Assembly (NCBI GenBank): GCA_002449305.1
Contig: DKDI01000035.1
Span: 37,280-101,279, forward strand
Length of the DNA stretch: 64,000 nt
Reading direction: 5' to 3'
DNA from: Treponema sp. UBA6852
GTDB taxonomy: Bacteria; Spirochaetota; Spirochaetia; Treponematales; Treponemataceae
Shown: in pieces, positions 32,497 through 41,811 of the stretch
How positions within the stretch are numbered: the stretch's first letter is position 1
How the letters are laid out: the number at the start of each line of letters is the position of its first letter
Program-made: the position numbers and the translations under genes
The notes under the pieces: generated by a model
Database searches by the model: none
Told to the model about the DNA's origin: nothing
The model's input: only the letters and a program-made list of their open reading frames with translations

Positions 32497-33552
32497 ATGG
32501 AAATTTTTGAAGTCGGTATAATTGGAGCGGGTGCCTGGGGAACAGCTTTAGGAACGGCGATTGCACGTGGCGGACATAAAGTTCAGCTTTGGGCAATGGA
32601 AGAAGATGTTGTTGAGTCTATAAATAATCAGCATGAAAACAAAAGGTATCTTCCTGGATATGCGCTTGAAGCATCAATGACTGCAAGTTCTGACATAAAG
32701 GCTGTTGCTTCTGGAAAACAGTTTTTGATTATGGGAAGCCCTTCGCTTTATCTTGCTTCTACAATAAAAAAATTTACTGATGTTCCTAACATTGCAGATG
32801 GCTCTACGATAATCGGCGCACTGACAAAAGGCTTTGTTCCTTCTGAATCTGGAAATCCTGAATTTGTTTTGAATACAATGGAAGAAGCTCTTCCTGAATG
32901 CTACAAAAATGCGACTGTTTACATTGCGGGACCTAGCCACGCCGAGGAAGTTGCTCTTGGAAAAATAACCGGACTCATTGCGGCAAGTCAGCATCATAGA
33001 AATGCGGTTCGTATGCGGGATCTTTTGCGTGTAAAAGGAATCATGGCTTATGCTTCTTTTGATACAATTGGTGTTCAGGTTTGCGCGGCTGCTAAAAATG
33101 TAATTGCTGTTGTTTACGGCGCAATGGATGCTCTTGCTGAAAACAGCCCTATTTTTGGAGACAACACGGAAAGCCTTTTGATGGCGGCAGGACTTAATGA
33201 AATTCAAACGCTTGGTTTTGCAATGGGTGCAACTCATGCAGCTACGTTCACTTCAATCAGCGGAGTCGGAGACCTTGATGTAACTTGCAAATCAAAATAC
33301 GGTCGCAACAGAAGATTTGGGCAGGACTTAATAAAGACAGGAATGCTGGATCAGTTTAAAAATCTTGATGACTTGATTGCGAATGTAAAGAAAGTCGGAT
33401 ATTTGCCGGAAGGCGCGATTGCCTGTAAATATGTGCATAAAATCATGGAGCAGAAAAATCTTAAGCTTCCTATTTGCAATGCCTTGTACAAAGTTCTTAA
33501 TAAGGAAATAAATGCGGAAGAATGCCTTAAAGAACTTTTGCTTAACAGATAG
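32497..33552 (+). CDS. gpsA: NAD(P)-dependent glycerol-3-phosphate dehydrogenase
   Basis: 351 residues. Makes sn-glycerol 3-phosphate for phospholipids. Motifs: GIIGAGAWGTALGTAIARGG (dinucleotide loop), GSPSLYLAS, GPSHAEEVALG, the catalytic lysine in CAAAKNVIAVVYGAMD, SGVGDLDVTCKSKYGRNRRFG. The start follows AGGGAA. It is 25 nt upstream of ffh and probably co-transcribed with it. The roughly 120-nt gap before it holds no other gene. Confidence 0.95.
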   Translation: MEIFEVGIIGAGAWGTALGTAIARGGHKVQLWAMEEDVVESINNQHENKRYLPGYALEASMTASSDIKAVASGKQFLIMGSPSLYLASTIKKFTDVPNIADGSTIIGALTKGFVPSESGNPEFVLNTMEEALPECYKNATVYIAGPSHAEEVALGKITGLIAASQHHRNAVRMRDLLRVKGIMAYASFDTIGVQVCAAAKNVIAVVYGAMDALAENSPIFGDNTESLLMAAGLNEIQTLGFAMGATHAATFTSISGVGDLDVTCKSKYGRNRRFGQDLIKTGMLDQFKNLDDLIANVKKVGYLPEGAIACKYVHKIMEQKNLKLPICNALYKVLNKEINAEECLKELLLNR

Positions 33553-33577
33553 CAATATTTCAAAAACGGAGTAAAAA

Positions 33578-34972
33578 ATGCTTGAAAAAATAACAGGAAC
33601 TTTCAGCGGAATAATCCGCACTTTGAGTGGAAAATCTTCAATTACAGAAAAAAACATAGAGGAAACCGTAGAGCAGATAAAAATGGCTCTTTTGGAAGCG
33701 GATGTAAATTTGAGAGTTGTCCGCCGGTTTGTAAACAGCACAATTGAAGAAGCAAAAGGTGAAAAAGTTTTAAAGGCTGTAGATCCGGGACAGCAGTTTG
33801 TAAAAATTATTTACGACAAGCTTGCGGCTATGCTCGGTGATAAAAAAACTGACCTTGCGTTAAAAGGACCTGACACTCAGTCTGTAATTCTTTTGCTTGG
33901 TCTTCAGGGCGCAGGAAAAACAACAGCGGCACATAAACTTGCGGCTCGGCTTAAAAAAGATGGAAGACGCCCTTTGCTTGTTGCCTGCGATTTGATTCGT
34001 CCGGCGGCGGTAGAGCAGCTTTGTGTTCTTGGTGAAAAAATCGGAGTTCCTGTTTACAAAGAAGATTCAAAGGATGCTGTAAAAATTGCTGAGCATTCGG
34101 TTGATTTTGCAAAGAAAAACGGACTTGATACAATAATTGTGGATACAGCAGGACGCCTTCAGATTGACGAAGACATGATGGCGGAACTTGTTTCTATAAA
34201 AAAGAAGCTTAACCCTGTAGAAACTGTTCTTGTCGCTGATTCAATGACTGGTCAGAACGCAGTTGACATTGCAAAGAGCTTTGATGAGCAGCTTGGACTG
34301 ACTGGCGTTATTCTTACAAAATTTGATTCTGATGCACGTGGCGGTGCGGCTCTTTCGTTAAAGTCGATTACACAAAAACCGATTCTCTTTATCGGCACTG
34401 GCGAAAAAACAGAAGACTTTGAGCCTTTCCATCCAGATAGAATTGCAAGCAGAATTCTTGGAATGGGCGATGTTGTTTCGCTTGTTGAAAAAGCCCAGGA
34501 AACTGTAGATCAGGAAGCTGCTCTTAAAATGCAGAAAAAAATGCAGCGCAATGAATTTACGTTGCAGGATATGCTTGAGCAGCTTGAGCAAGTTGAAAAA
34601 ATGGGAAGCATAAAATCGCTTCTTGACATGATGCCTGGACTTTCCGGACAAATTAGCGAAGAGCAAATCAACAAGGCTGGAATGAAGCATCAGAAAGCTA
34701 TTATTCAAAGCATGACATATAAAGAGAGAATGAACCATTTAATTATTGGTCCTACACGCCGCAAAAGAATTGCAAAGGGAAGCGGAACAAGTGTTCAGGA
34801 AGTTAACAAGCTTATAAAGCAGTTCGAAAAAACAAAGCTTACAATGAAAAAACTTGCACGTAACCGCGGTGCGCAGGCAAAGCTTATGCAGCAAATGGGA
34901 GCTATGGGAATGGGCGGTTCTATGCCAAATCTTCCGAAAGGATTTAATATGCCAGGCGGATTTAAGTTCTAG
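33578..34972 (+). CDS. ffh: Signal recognition particle protein
   Basis: 464 residues. SRP54 GTPase for co-translational membrane targeting. Order: helical N domain (1-85), G domain with GLQGAGKTTAAHKLAARL (P-loop), ACDLIRPAAVEQL, VDTAGRLQIDEDMM, TKFDSDARGGAALS and GTGEKTEDFEPFHPDR, then the methionine-rich M domain ending in MGAMGMGGSMPN. GGAG before the ATG. Its TAG overlaps the convergent gene's stop within a shared CTAG. Confidence 0.97.
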   Translation: MLEKITGTFSGIIRTLSGKSSITEKNIEETVEQIKMALLEADVNLRVVRRFVNSTIEEAKGEKVLKAVDPGQQFVKIIYDKLAAMLGDKKTDLALKGPDTQSVILLLGLQGAGKTTAAHKLAARLKKDGRRPLLVACDLIRPAAVEQLCVLGEKIGVPVYKEDSKDAVKIAEHSVDFAKKNGLDTIIVDTAGRLQIDEDMMAELVSIKKKLNPVETVLVADSMTGQNAVDIAKSFDEQLGLTGVILTKFDSDARGGAALSLKSITQKPILFIGTGEKTEDFEPFHPDRIASRILGMGDVVSLVEKAQETVDQEAALKMQKKMQRNEFTLQDMLEQLEQVEKMGSIKSLLDMMPGLSGQISEEQINKAGMKHQKAIIQSMTYKERMNHLIIGPTRRKRIAKGSGTSVQEVNKLIKQFEKTKLTMKKLARNRGAQAKLMQQMGAMGMGGSMPNLPKGFNMPGGFKF

Positions 34973-35700
34973 TCCAGGACAATCAGAGATGCTGTTTTTC
35001 CATCGGGAGTGTAGCATTTCTGAGGATTTCCTGAGTCTGGAAAAGAATTTATTCCAGTGTAAAAGGCGTATTCATATTTTCCAGGTGGAAGCGGAATTTC
35101 AAACTGATAAATTCCCGGTGCAACTTCGCTCATCTGATAAATCCAGCTGTCCCAGTTTGTAAAGTTTCCGCCCACACGGATTTTTTGCCCTGATTTTCCT
35201 TTGTAGACAAAGCGTATTTTTCCGCCGCTGATTTTTTCAGTTACCTGCGGAATTTCACGAGACGCATTAAAATGTGAAAGCACAAGATTTGTTTCTCTGT
35301 TGAAAACCGTTTCATTATTGAGCGGATCAACTGTCCAAAGTCCGTCTATAATCAGCCTGTAATTTATTTCAAGAACATTTTTTGGAACTTTCAAAATGTA
35401 AAAATAAATAGAGCCGGCTTCTTTGTATTCCATGTCGATGAATTTTTTTATTTTGAATGAATGAATTGTCTTGAATCCTTCAAAGTCGAATGCGATTCCA
35501 ATGTGGCGTGCGTTGCTTTTTGATGTGAAAATTGCATAGTCGCCCTTGAGATATGGAGAGCCCGCATCTTGAATTGTGTTTACAAGTTCGGCGTAATCAA
35601 GCTCTTCGTCTGTGAGCATGACTTTTGATTCCGCAGAAAAAAGTTCCGCAGAAGATAAAAAAAGAAAAACTGAAAAAATAGCACAAAGTATTTTCTTCAT
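34969..35700 (-). CDS. Secreted protein with glycogen-binding (CBM48/E-set-like) domains
   Basis: 243 residues. Signal peptide MKKILCAIFSVFLFLSSAEL. Two stretches look like the isoamylase-N/AMPK-beta fold: NYRLIIDGLWTVDPLNNETV (about residues 110-135) and VGGNFTNWDSWIYQMSEV with PGIYQFEIPLPPGKYEYAFY (about 180-215). No catalytic domain is present. A periplasmic alpha-glucan-binding or structural role is possible. Monocistronic on the minus strand; stop shared with ffh through CTAG. Confidence 0.65.
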   Translation of the reverse strand: MKKILCAIFSVFLFLSSAELFSAESKVMLTDEELDYAELVNTIQDAGSPYLKGDYAIFTSKSNARHIGIAFDFEGFKTIHSFKIKKFIDMEYKEAGSIYFYILKVPKNVLEINYRLIIDGLWTVDPLNNETVFNRETNLVLSHFNASREIPQVTEKISGGKIRFVYKGKSGQKIRVGGNFTNWDSWIYQMSEVAPGIYQFEIPLPPGKYEYAFYTGINSFPDSGNPQKCYTPDGKTASLIVLD

Positions 35701-35818
35701 ATATGTATTTTCGGATTTTTTTATTTTAAAGTTGAATTCTATTTTTTTGTTGAAAGTTTGAGCTTTTGTCTTGATTTCAATTTCCTAAACTTGGCGGATT
35801 TGTGTGCCGATATTAGAC

Positions 35819-35848
35819 TTGAAACCATGTCGCTTTGAGGAGTATAAT
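35819..35848 (+). promoter_or_regulatory. Promoter of the large TPR gene, near-leaderless
   Basis: TTGAAA (35819-35824), 18-nt spacer, TATAAT (35843-35848); ATG at 35857, 8 nt later. GAGGAG at 35837-35842 lies too far upstream to serve as a ribosome site. Confidence 0.65.
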
Positions 35849-35856
35849 TTTTAACC

Positions 35857-38800
35857 ATGCCAGGACTAAAGCAGCTGCAGCAGTTTAATTCGGATATATT
35901 GAATCTCGGTGATGAAGTTAAAATCCGGGCTGCCCGCGGAGAAAAACCAGTAACAGTAAAAATCCCCAAAGATGTCGCAGATATAGATGATTCTGAAGAT
36001 TTTATAAATGGACTTCCAGCTCTTTCAGAAGAAGATCAGGCGCAAGCCGCCGCTGCCGCAGAAGAACGCAAACGTGAAGCAAATGATTTTTCAGACTTCA
36101 TGGACAAGGATGATTCTGAATCCAGTTCTGAGCAAAAGCCTGTTTCAAGCGAAGATGAAGAAGTTCCTGATGTTTCAAATCTTTTGCCTTCCGCTGGCGA
36201 CATGGATTTGTCCGATCTTGATTTGTCTGAATTTGAAGATGAAAAAGAGCCTGAGCCCGAACCAGAGCCAGAAGAAATTGGAATTGAAGACATGGATTTG
36301 GAGTCTCTTCTTGCATCCAGTCCAGAACCTAAAGAACAAGACGAGCCGCAGGTTTCCAATGCTGAAAAAAAATCCAAGGACAGTGAAGAAACTGTAAATC
36401 CTGATATTTTCAACACGGACTCTTTTGATGCTGATTCTGCTTCAAAAAATTCTATTCCAGCTTCAGAGCCGGACGGAACTGCTTTTGACGAGTCTCTTTT
36501 TGATATGCCTTCTGAGAATGATTCGAGCCAGGAAAATGTTTTGCCAGATCTTGACACAGATTCTCTTGCTGATTCTTTAAGTGGAATTGGCGAAATGGAT
36601 TTTTCTTCCGCGGAAAATAAATCGGAAAACGCAGAAAAAACTTCGCCTGAAAATTCTGCAGATGAAAATTCATTTGACTTGGATTCTCTTAATCTTGACG
36701 GCTTGAACGGCGAAAATTCTTATGAGCCAAAATCAGAAACTTTTGATGCGCCACAAGAAAATATTTCAGAGCCTCCTACGGAAAATGCGGAAACTAAAGC
36801 CGACGATTTTTCTGATATTGATTTGCCGGATTTTGATATGCCGTCAGACAATTCAGATTCCTTGCCTGATTTTAATGAAGAAGTTTCTGTTCCGAATTTC
36901 AATCAGCCAAAAAATGAAGAAAAACAAACAGAGCAAAATGATTCCGCTCCAGCCGCAACTGACGGTGAGCTTTTTTCTCCAGAAATGGATGTTCCGGAAG
37001 ATGAACCTGTTGAAACTTTTGACACAAGCGATATAAACGATCTTGACTTTTCAAATCAGGAAGACAGCGGATTTGAACTTGGCGGACTTGATTCTGACGG
37101 AGATGACGAATTCCATATTCCGGGATTTTCTGACATTGCGACTGCCGATCTTACCAAAAAACCTGATGTTGCGACTGCTGATTTTTCCAATGCCGCGGAA
37201 GCCAAAGAAACTGAAAAGCCAAAGAACACTTTTACGGATGCGGAATACAAAAGATTTCAGAAAAACCTTGCGACTTATCCGCTGAATGTAAGAATTGCGC
37301 TTGAAGATTTTGTTGTAAAAAATGAATTTACAGACGACGCGATTTTTTCAGTTCTTGAAAAAGTTTTAAGAAAAGCTCCCGCCCGGCAAGTTGCCTCTGA
37401 ACTGGAGAAGCTTCTTGATATTTCACTTGATGTTCCGCGGGATTTTGAACGCCGTTCTGCCGCTGAATATGAAGCCTACAAAAAATCAATTGAGTATCAG
37501 CTGAAAAACAGAATAATTCCTAGCGCGATTTTTACAACTGCCGCTGCGATTCTTGTTTTCTGTATTTTTACGCTTACAAACAATTTTATTTATAAGCCGG
37601 CAAGAGCTAGCAGTCTTTACAAGCAAGGATATGCGCTTTTGCAGGACAATCAGTATCCGCAGTCTGAAAAAAAATTTAATCAGGCTTTAACATATAAACC
37701 TGTAAAAAAATGGTTTTTCCGTTTTGCCCAAGGCTACAGAAATCACAGGCAGTACGATCGTTCCAGAATGATGTACCGCGCAATTCTTCAGCGTTACGAT
37801 CATGACAAAAAAGCCGGGCTTGAATGGGCGGACATGGAAACTTCAGACTTGTACAACTATGATGAAGGCGAGCGGATTTTAAAGCGCGAAGTTCTTGATT
37901 ATCACATAAATGATTCAGACGCTTTGCTTGCTTTGGGCGACTTGTATCTTGAATGGGCTTCGGACAGAAATGCTGAAAAATTTCCTTTGGCAAAAGAGCA
38001 GTACGATTTGCTTACTCAGCTTTACGGAGTTAACGATCTTTATCTTTCGCGCCAGATGAGATATTTTATACGTACAGATAATTTGCGCCAAGTTCTTATG
38101 TACAAAAGTATTCTGATGGGTAAGAAAAATGTCATTTCTTCAAAGGACTTGATTGAACTCAGCGGATATATGCTCGACAAGCGTTATGGAAAACTTCGAC
38201 CATCAGAAGAAAATTTAAGATTCTCTATAGAAGATGTCAGAAAACTTTTGGAAACTGCGTTGAAATCTGCACCGGAAAATTCTGTTGCGCTTTACAATAT
38301 GGGCCGTTATTTTGTTGAAACTAAAAGCGGACGCAATGCGGCAAAACTTCTTGAGGCTTCTATAAATTCTTTTGAAAATCAGCCAAAGAGAAACCGCAAG
38401 GATACTTATAAGTATATAAACGCAGTCAGGCTGTTGGGCGAAGAAATGCGTAATCAGCGTGAATATCTTACTGCAGAAGAATTGTACGGAAAGGGAATTG
38501 AAATTTTTGAGCGTGAGCGGGATTCCAGCGGATTTGAAAGCGATGAAAATGTTGGAACCTTGTATTCTGACCTAGCGGATTTGGATTATTTTATTTCCGG
38601 GGACAATGCTGCTGCCTTAAAAAATTATCAGAACGCGGTGAACAACAAGCACGACACTTCTTCTGTTCGCTACAGAATTGGATATATTCAGTACCAAAAT
38701 AGAAACTATCCTGCTGCTTTGGGTTCGTTTATAAAAAGTCAGGACACGAATGAAAACGACACTCATCTTTTACTTGCCCTTGCGAACACTTTGAATTTGA

Positions 38801-39201
38801 GCGGAGACAATTACATTGCGCGCGGATATTACGAAAGGCTTCTTTCTATTCTTGACGTTGAACGTGAAAAATACGGAGTTGTGCTTCCGCAGATTCGCGA
38901 TGACCATGCTGATATTGTTGACACTTACATGAAGGCTTCTAACAATCTTGGAGTTACGCTTTCAAGGATTGCATCGGCAACAGGAAATAGTTCGTTGAAT
39001 GCAAAATCGATTGTTTGTTTGCAGGAAAGTCTTAGAGCTTGGGACGCAATGACAAGAAATCAGACAACGATGATAAGGCTTGACGGTTCAAATCTTGCTG
39101 AGCAAAACATAAAATATATAACGCGCCCTGTTTCTGGATACGAGCCTGAAATCTATACTGAAATTCCGCGGCTTTTAAATGGAGAGGAAGGACTGGAGTA
39201 G
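35857..39201 (+). CDS. Large single-pass membrane TPR protein, candidate flagellar collar protein FlcA
   Basis: 1114 residues. Residues 1-60 begin MPGLKQLQQFNSDILNLGDE, followed by an acidic low-complexity region to about 455 with recurring DLDLS/DLPDFDMPSD-like phrases and a Glu-Pro run. One membrane helix (IFTTAAAILVFCIFTLTNNF, about 548-567) separates this from a C-terminal half of TPR-like helical repeats (for example SLYKQGYALLQDNQYPQSEK, ALYNMGRYFVET, NAAALKNYQNAVNNK). The layout recalls spirochete TP0421/BB0326, whose Borrelia member builds the periplasmic flagellar collar. I infer that identity from architecture only. The kinase-like gene starts 2 nt later. Confidence 0.6.
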   Translation: MPGLKQLQQFNSDILNLGDEVKIRAARGEKPVTVKIPKDVADIDDSEDFINGLPALSEEDQAQAAAAAEERKREANDFSDFMDKDDSESSSEQKPVSSEDEEVPDVSNLLPSAGDMDLSDLDLSEFEDEKEPEPEPEPEEIGIEDMDLESLLASSPEPKEQDEPQVSNAEKKSKDSEETVNPDIFNTDSFDADSASKNSIPASEPDGTAFDESLFDMPSENDSSQENVLPDLDTDSLADSLSGIGEMDFSSAENKSENAEKTSPENSADENSFDLDSLNLDGLNGENSYEPKSETFDAPQENISEPPTENAETKADDFSDIDLPDFDMPSDNSDSLPDFNEEVSVPNFNQPKNEEKQTEQNDSAPAATDGELFSPEMDVPEDEPVETFDTSDINDLDFSNQEDSGFELGGLDSDGDDEFHIPGFSDIATADLTKKPDVATADFSNAAEAKETEKPKNTFTDAEYKRFQKNLATYPLNVRIALEDFVVKNEFTDDAIFSVLEKVLRKAPARQVASELEKLLDISLDVPRDFERRSAAEYEAYKKSIEYQLKNRIIPSAIFTTAAAILVFCIFTLTNNFIYKPARASSLYKQGYALLQDNQYPQSEKKFNQALTYKPVKKWFFRFAQGYRNHRQYDRSRMMYRAILQRYDHDKKAGLEWADMETSDLYNYDEGERILKREVLDYHINDSDALLALGDLYLEWASDRNAEKFPLAKEQYDLLTQLYGVNDLYLSRQMRYFIRTDNLRQVLMYKSILMGKKNVISSKDLIELSGYMLDKRYGKLRPSEENLRFSIEDVRKLLETALKSAPENSVALYNMGRYFVETKSGRNAAKLLEASINSFENQPKRNRKDTYKYINAVRLLGEEMRNQREYLTAEELYGKGIEIFERERDSSGFESDENVGTLYSDLADLDYFISGDNAAALKNYQNAVNNKHDTSSVRYRIGYIQYQNRNYPAALGSFIKSQDTNENDTHLLLALANTLNLSGDNYIARGYYERLLSILDVEREKYGVVLPQIRDDHADIVDTYMKASNNLGVTLSRIASATGNSSLNAKSIVCLQESLRAWDAMTRNQTTMIRLDGSNLAEQNIKYITRPVSGYEPEIYTEIPRLLNGEEGLE

Positions 39202-39203
39202 TT

Positions 39204-39854
39204 ATGATGGTTCTTTTCTCAAAAAAATACAGCGGAATAATTTCTCGCCAGAAAATAATTGGAATTTTAAAAGAGCTTTTCAGAAAGTCGATTCATCTGT
39301 GCAGTGCGTTTGTTCCATGTTTTCTTTGGATTGCATATAAGCCGACAATTGCTTGTCTTTTGGTGCTGGTTGTTTTTTATTCTGCTGCGGAAATTTTGCG
39401 CCTGAATGGAAAAGAAGTTTTTTTGATTTCTGCCGTAACCGAAGCCGCCGCTAGAAAACGCGATGAAAATAAATTTGTTCTAGGTCCTGTAACGCTGGTT
39501 TTGGGAATTATTTCAAGCGCAATTCTATGGGAAAAACTTCCTGCTGCAATTGGAATTTACGCTCTCGCCTTTGGAGACGGTCTTGCAAGTCTTGCTGGAA
39601 AACTTTTTGGAAGAGTTCAGATTCCATTTACAGAAGGAAAAACCGTTGCAGGAAGCCTTACTTGCTTTACCGCGATTTTTATTTCTTGCTACTTGGCTTG
39701 CTTTTTTATGCTTCAGGGGCAGGCGGATATAACAAGAGTTTCGCTCATAGTTGCAGGAGCCGGAATGCTTATTGAAATTCTTCCGCTAAAGGATTTTGAC
39801 AATCTTTTTATTCCGGTTTTGCTCGGCGGATTAGCTCAATATTTGCTTTGTTAG
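39204..39854 (+). CDS. Membrane CTP-dependent lipid/polyprenol kinase family protein (SEC59/DGK1/VTE5-like)
   Basis: 216 residues, about six membrane helices. The motif pair typical of this family is clear: ALAFGDGLASLAGKLFGRVQ followed by PFTEGKTVAGSLTCF; these lie near the C-terminus, as in dolichol, phytol and yeast diacylglycerol kinases. The lipid substrate is unknown. It begins with tandem ATG codons (39204 and 39207) 2 nt behind the TPR gene, with GGAG in its end. Its TAG overlaps the stop of the convergent membrane gene. Confidence 0.8.
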   Translation: MMVLFSKKYSGIISRQKIIGILKELFRKSIHLCSAFVPCFLWIAYKPTIACLLVLVVFYSAAEILRLNGKEVFLISAVTEAAARKRDENKFVLGPVTLVLGIISSAILWEKLPAAIGIYALAFGDGLASLAGKLFGRVQIPFTEGKTVAGSLTCFTAIFISCYLACFFMLQGQADITRVSLIVAGAGMLIEILPLKDFDNLFIPVLLGGLAQYLLC

Positions 39855-40681
39855 TTCCAAGTATTTTCCAAATAGTGAACGGTCTTTAAGTAAAGAAAAC
39901 ATCCTGAAACATAAAGAATAATCGCAATGAAAAATTCAAGCCAGCAGTCTGTGTTGCATAAAAGTCCGTATCCTGCCGCAAGAACTACAACACCGAGCGC
40001 CTTTATGTAAATTTCTTTTATTCCTTTTGTGTAGGCTTCTGCCAGAACTGAAAAAATTGTTACTACAACAATAAAAACTCTTATGACCGCAAAAAATTTT
40101 CTAAAGCCCCAAAGAACTGTGCAAGTTGAAGTTGTTATTGTTGTGTCCATAGGGTAAAAAAATCCGAATGCGCAAGTCGAAGCAAGCAAAATAAAAATGT
40201 TCCGTTCCGCATTTTGAAGTTCTTCCGCGGAAGAAAAAACTGCCGCAAAGAAAAGGCTCATCGGAGCAAGAAATCTTCCGGCTGCTACAATACGTCCAAT
40301 GTAAATTAAAAAAAGTGAATTTGTTTTCCAGAATCCAAAAAGCGGCAAAAGAATTCTCGCGCTTTCTGTAACGCAGCTGATTATGAATCCTGAGAAAAAT
40401 AAAATTTCAAGCGAAGGCGTTTTTTCAAAACCTTTGAAGATTGCAATTGAAAGTGCTGGAGCTGAAAGGCTGAATGCAATTATTGCCGCCAGCGATGAAT
40501 TAAAATTGTACGGGCATAATCCGCCTTTTGGAATAAGAACAAACGGCCGCATCGGATTTATTGGTGGAACTATTGATTTTGCCGCCGCCGCAATGCAAAG
40601 AACTGTAATATTGAACAAAAAAATTATCACGCTGAATATAAATAGAAAAAGAAAAATTCTATTCTTGTTTTTTAAAGTCAT
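39851..40681 (-). CDS. Polytopic membrane protein, unknown
   Basis: 276 residues with about seven or eight hydrophobic helices and short polar loops (for example IFLFLFIFSVIIFLFNITVL, IRVFIVVVTIFSVLAEAY). I recognise no family motif. The N-terminus is a plain basic start (MTLKNKNR). It lies tail to tail with the kinase-like gene, overlapping by 4 nt, and is divergent from the DUF2259 gene; no operon partner. Confidence 0.6.
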   Translation of the reverse strand: MTLKNKNRIFLFLFIFSVIIFLFNITVLCIAAAAKSIVPPINPMRPFVLIPKGGLCPYNFNSSLAAIIAFSLSAPALSIAIFKGFEKTPSLEILFFSGFIISCVTESARILLPLFGFWKTNSLFLIYIGRIVAAGRFLAPMSLFFAAVFSSAEELQNAERNIFILLASTCAFGFFYPMDTTITTSTCTVLWGFRKFFAVIRVFIVVVTIFSVLAEAYTKGIKEIYIKALGVVVLAAGYGLLCNTDCWLEFFIAIILYVSGCFLYLKTVHYLENTWN

Positions 40682-40836
40682 GTCTAAAGAATACTCCAGC
40701 GGTTTCTTTTTATCAAGGGAACTTGTTTTGCTTTTCCGCGGAATTCTTTTCTAAAGATTTATTTTTGCTTGCCGAAAATTTACTTGTGGGAACTTTCAGC
40801 ATTTTTTTTGTTGAAGTTTTTTCCGGGAGGAATAAA

Positions 40837-41538
40837 ATGAAAAAGATTTTAGTTTGCGCATTTTCTGTTTTTTTTGTTGTGTGCACTTCATTTGCAGGAG
40901 ACGCCGCTTCTTTTGACGATATAGGTTTTTCTGAAGACGGAAAATATTATCTTTTTGGTCAGTACGGAAAAACAGATAAAACTTACGAGCCTTGGGCAGA
41001 AGTTTATACAGTTGATGTCGCCGCGAATGATTTTGTAAAAGGCGAAGTTTTTAAGTCAAGAGATTCTTCATTGGATATTTCAGGAAAAACGGCCTATGAA
41101 AATTTAAAGGCAAAATGCAACTGGAAAATTTCAAAATACAATGCAAAGCCAGCCGGAGTCGGAACACTTTTATATTTGCGCGAGTCAGAAACAAAATCTC
41201 CTACAGAAGAAATTGTATTCAAAGATTTTGAAGGAATATCTGATGCCTCTGGAATTCTTTATCACGTGCGCCTTGTTCCGTCTTTTAATGGAAACGGAAA
41301 AAATTGTCGGTCAAAGTTTTTTATCGAAGTTCTGAAAAAAGATTCTTCTGGAAATACAGTTTCTTCTTTTGCTGTCGGAACTCCTGATTTTGAGCGCAAG
41401 GGAATTACAGCATATCAAATAGAAAGAATTTTTGCAGACAAATCTGGAAAGAGCCTTGTGTTTGTTGTAAAGAAAACTCTCGAAGATGACACAGGAACTT
41501 CAATCAGATACATGGTTGAAACTTACCGCATAAAATAA
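40837..41538 (+). CDS. Secreted DUF2259-type protein
   Basis: 233 residues. Signal peptide MKKILVCAFSVFFVVCTSFA, then a mature domain starting ASFDDIGFSEDGKYYLFGQY, which resembles the DUF2259 secreted proteins known from treponemes: a beta-rich, kelch-like opening and an ending IRYMVETYRI. Function unknown. ATG 40837 has GGGAGG 6 nt upstream; the frame extends 38 codons further but without a ribosome site. A terminator follows after the repeat element. Confidence 0.7.
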   Translation: MKKILVCAFSVFFVVCTSFAGDAASFDDIGFSEDGKYYLFGQYGKTDKTYEPWAEVYTVDVAANDFVKGEVFKSRDSSLDISGKTAYENLKAKCNWKISKYNAKPAGVGTLLYLRESETKSPTEEIVFKDFEGISDASGILYHVRLVPSFNGNGKNCRSKFFIEVLKKDSSGNTVSSFAVGTPDFERKGITAYQIERIFADKSGKSLVFVVKKTLEDDTGTSIRYMVETYRIK

Positions 41539-41550
41539 TTTTCCTTAAAT

Positions 41551-41703
41551 TATATAGTCCGAATGTCGAGTTTTGATAAGAACAGTAATTTAAGTGTCAT
41601 TGCCGTGCTTGACACGGCAATCTTGCAAAAAAAAGTACAATAGATTATCGGGTCAAGCCCGACAATGACATTAAATCATAAAACTCGAAGTTTGGGCTAT
41701 ATA
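41551..41703. repeat. Dispersed element with terminal inverted repeats (copy B)
   Basis: Left end TATATAGTCCGAATGTCGAG is mirrored at the right end, whose reverse complement begins TATATAGCCCAAACTTCGAG. Inside, GTCATTGCCGTG and CACGGCAAT, and TATCGGGTC and AAGCCCGACAATGACA, form inner palindromes. The best-preserved full copy of the family. Confidence 0.7.
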
Positions 41704-41719
41704 AACCTCCTTCATTTTT

Positions 41720-41752
41720 GGCCTTCTGTTTTTTCAGAAGGTCGTTTTTTTT
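41720..41752 (+). terminator. Rho-independent terminator of the DUF2259 gene
   Basis: CCTTCTG and CAGAAGG pair around TTTTTT, followed by GTC/G and eight T residues. Confidence 0.8.
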
Positions 41753-41811
41753 CATTGTAGCAAACTTGCAAAAATGCTAAACTTTTCAAAAATTGAACAG
41801 AGGAAATCAAA

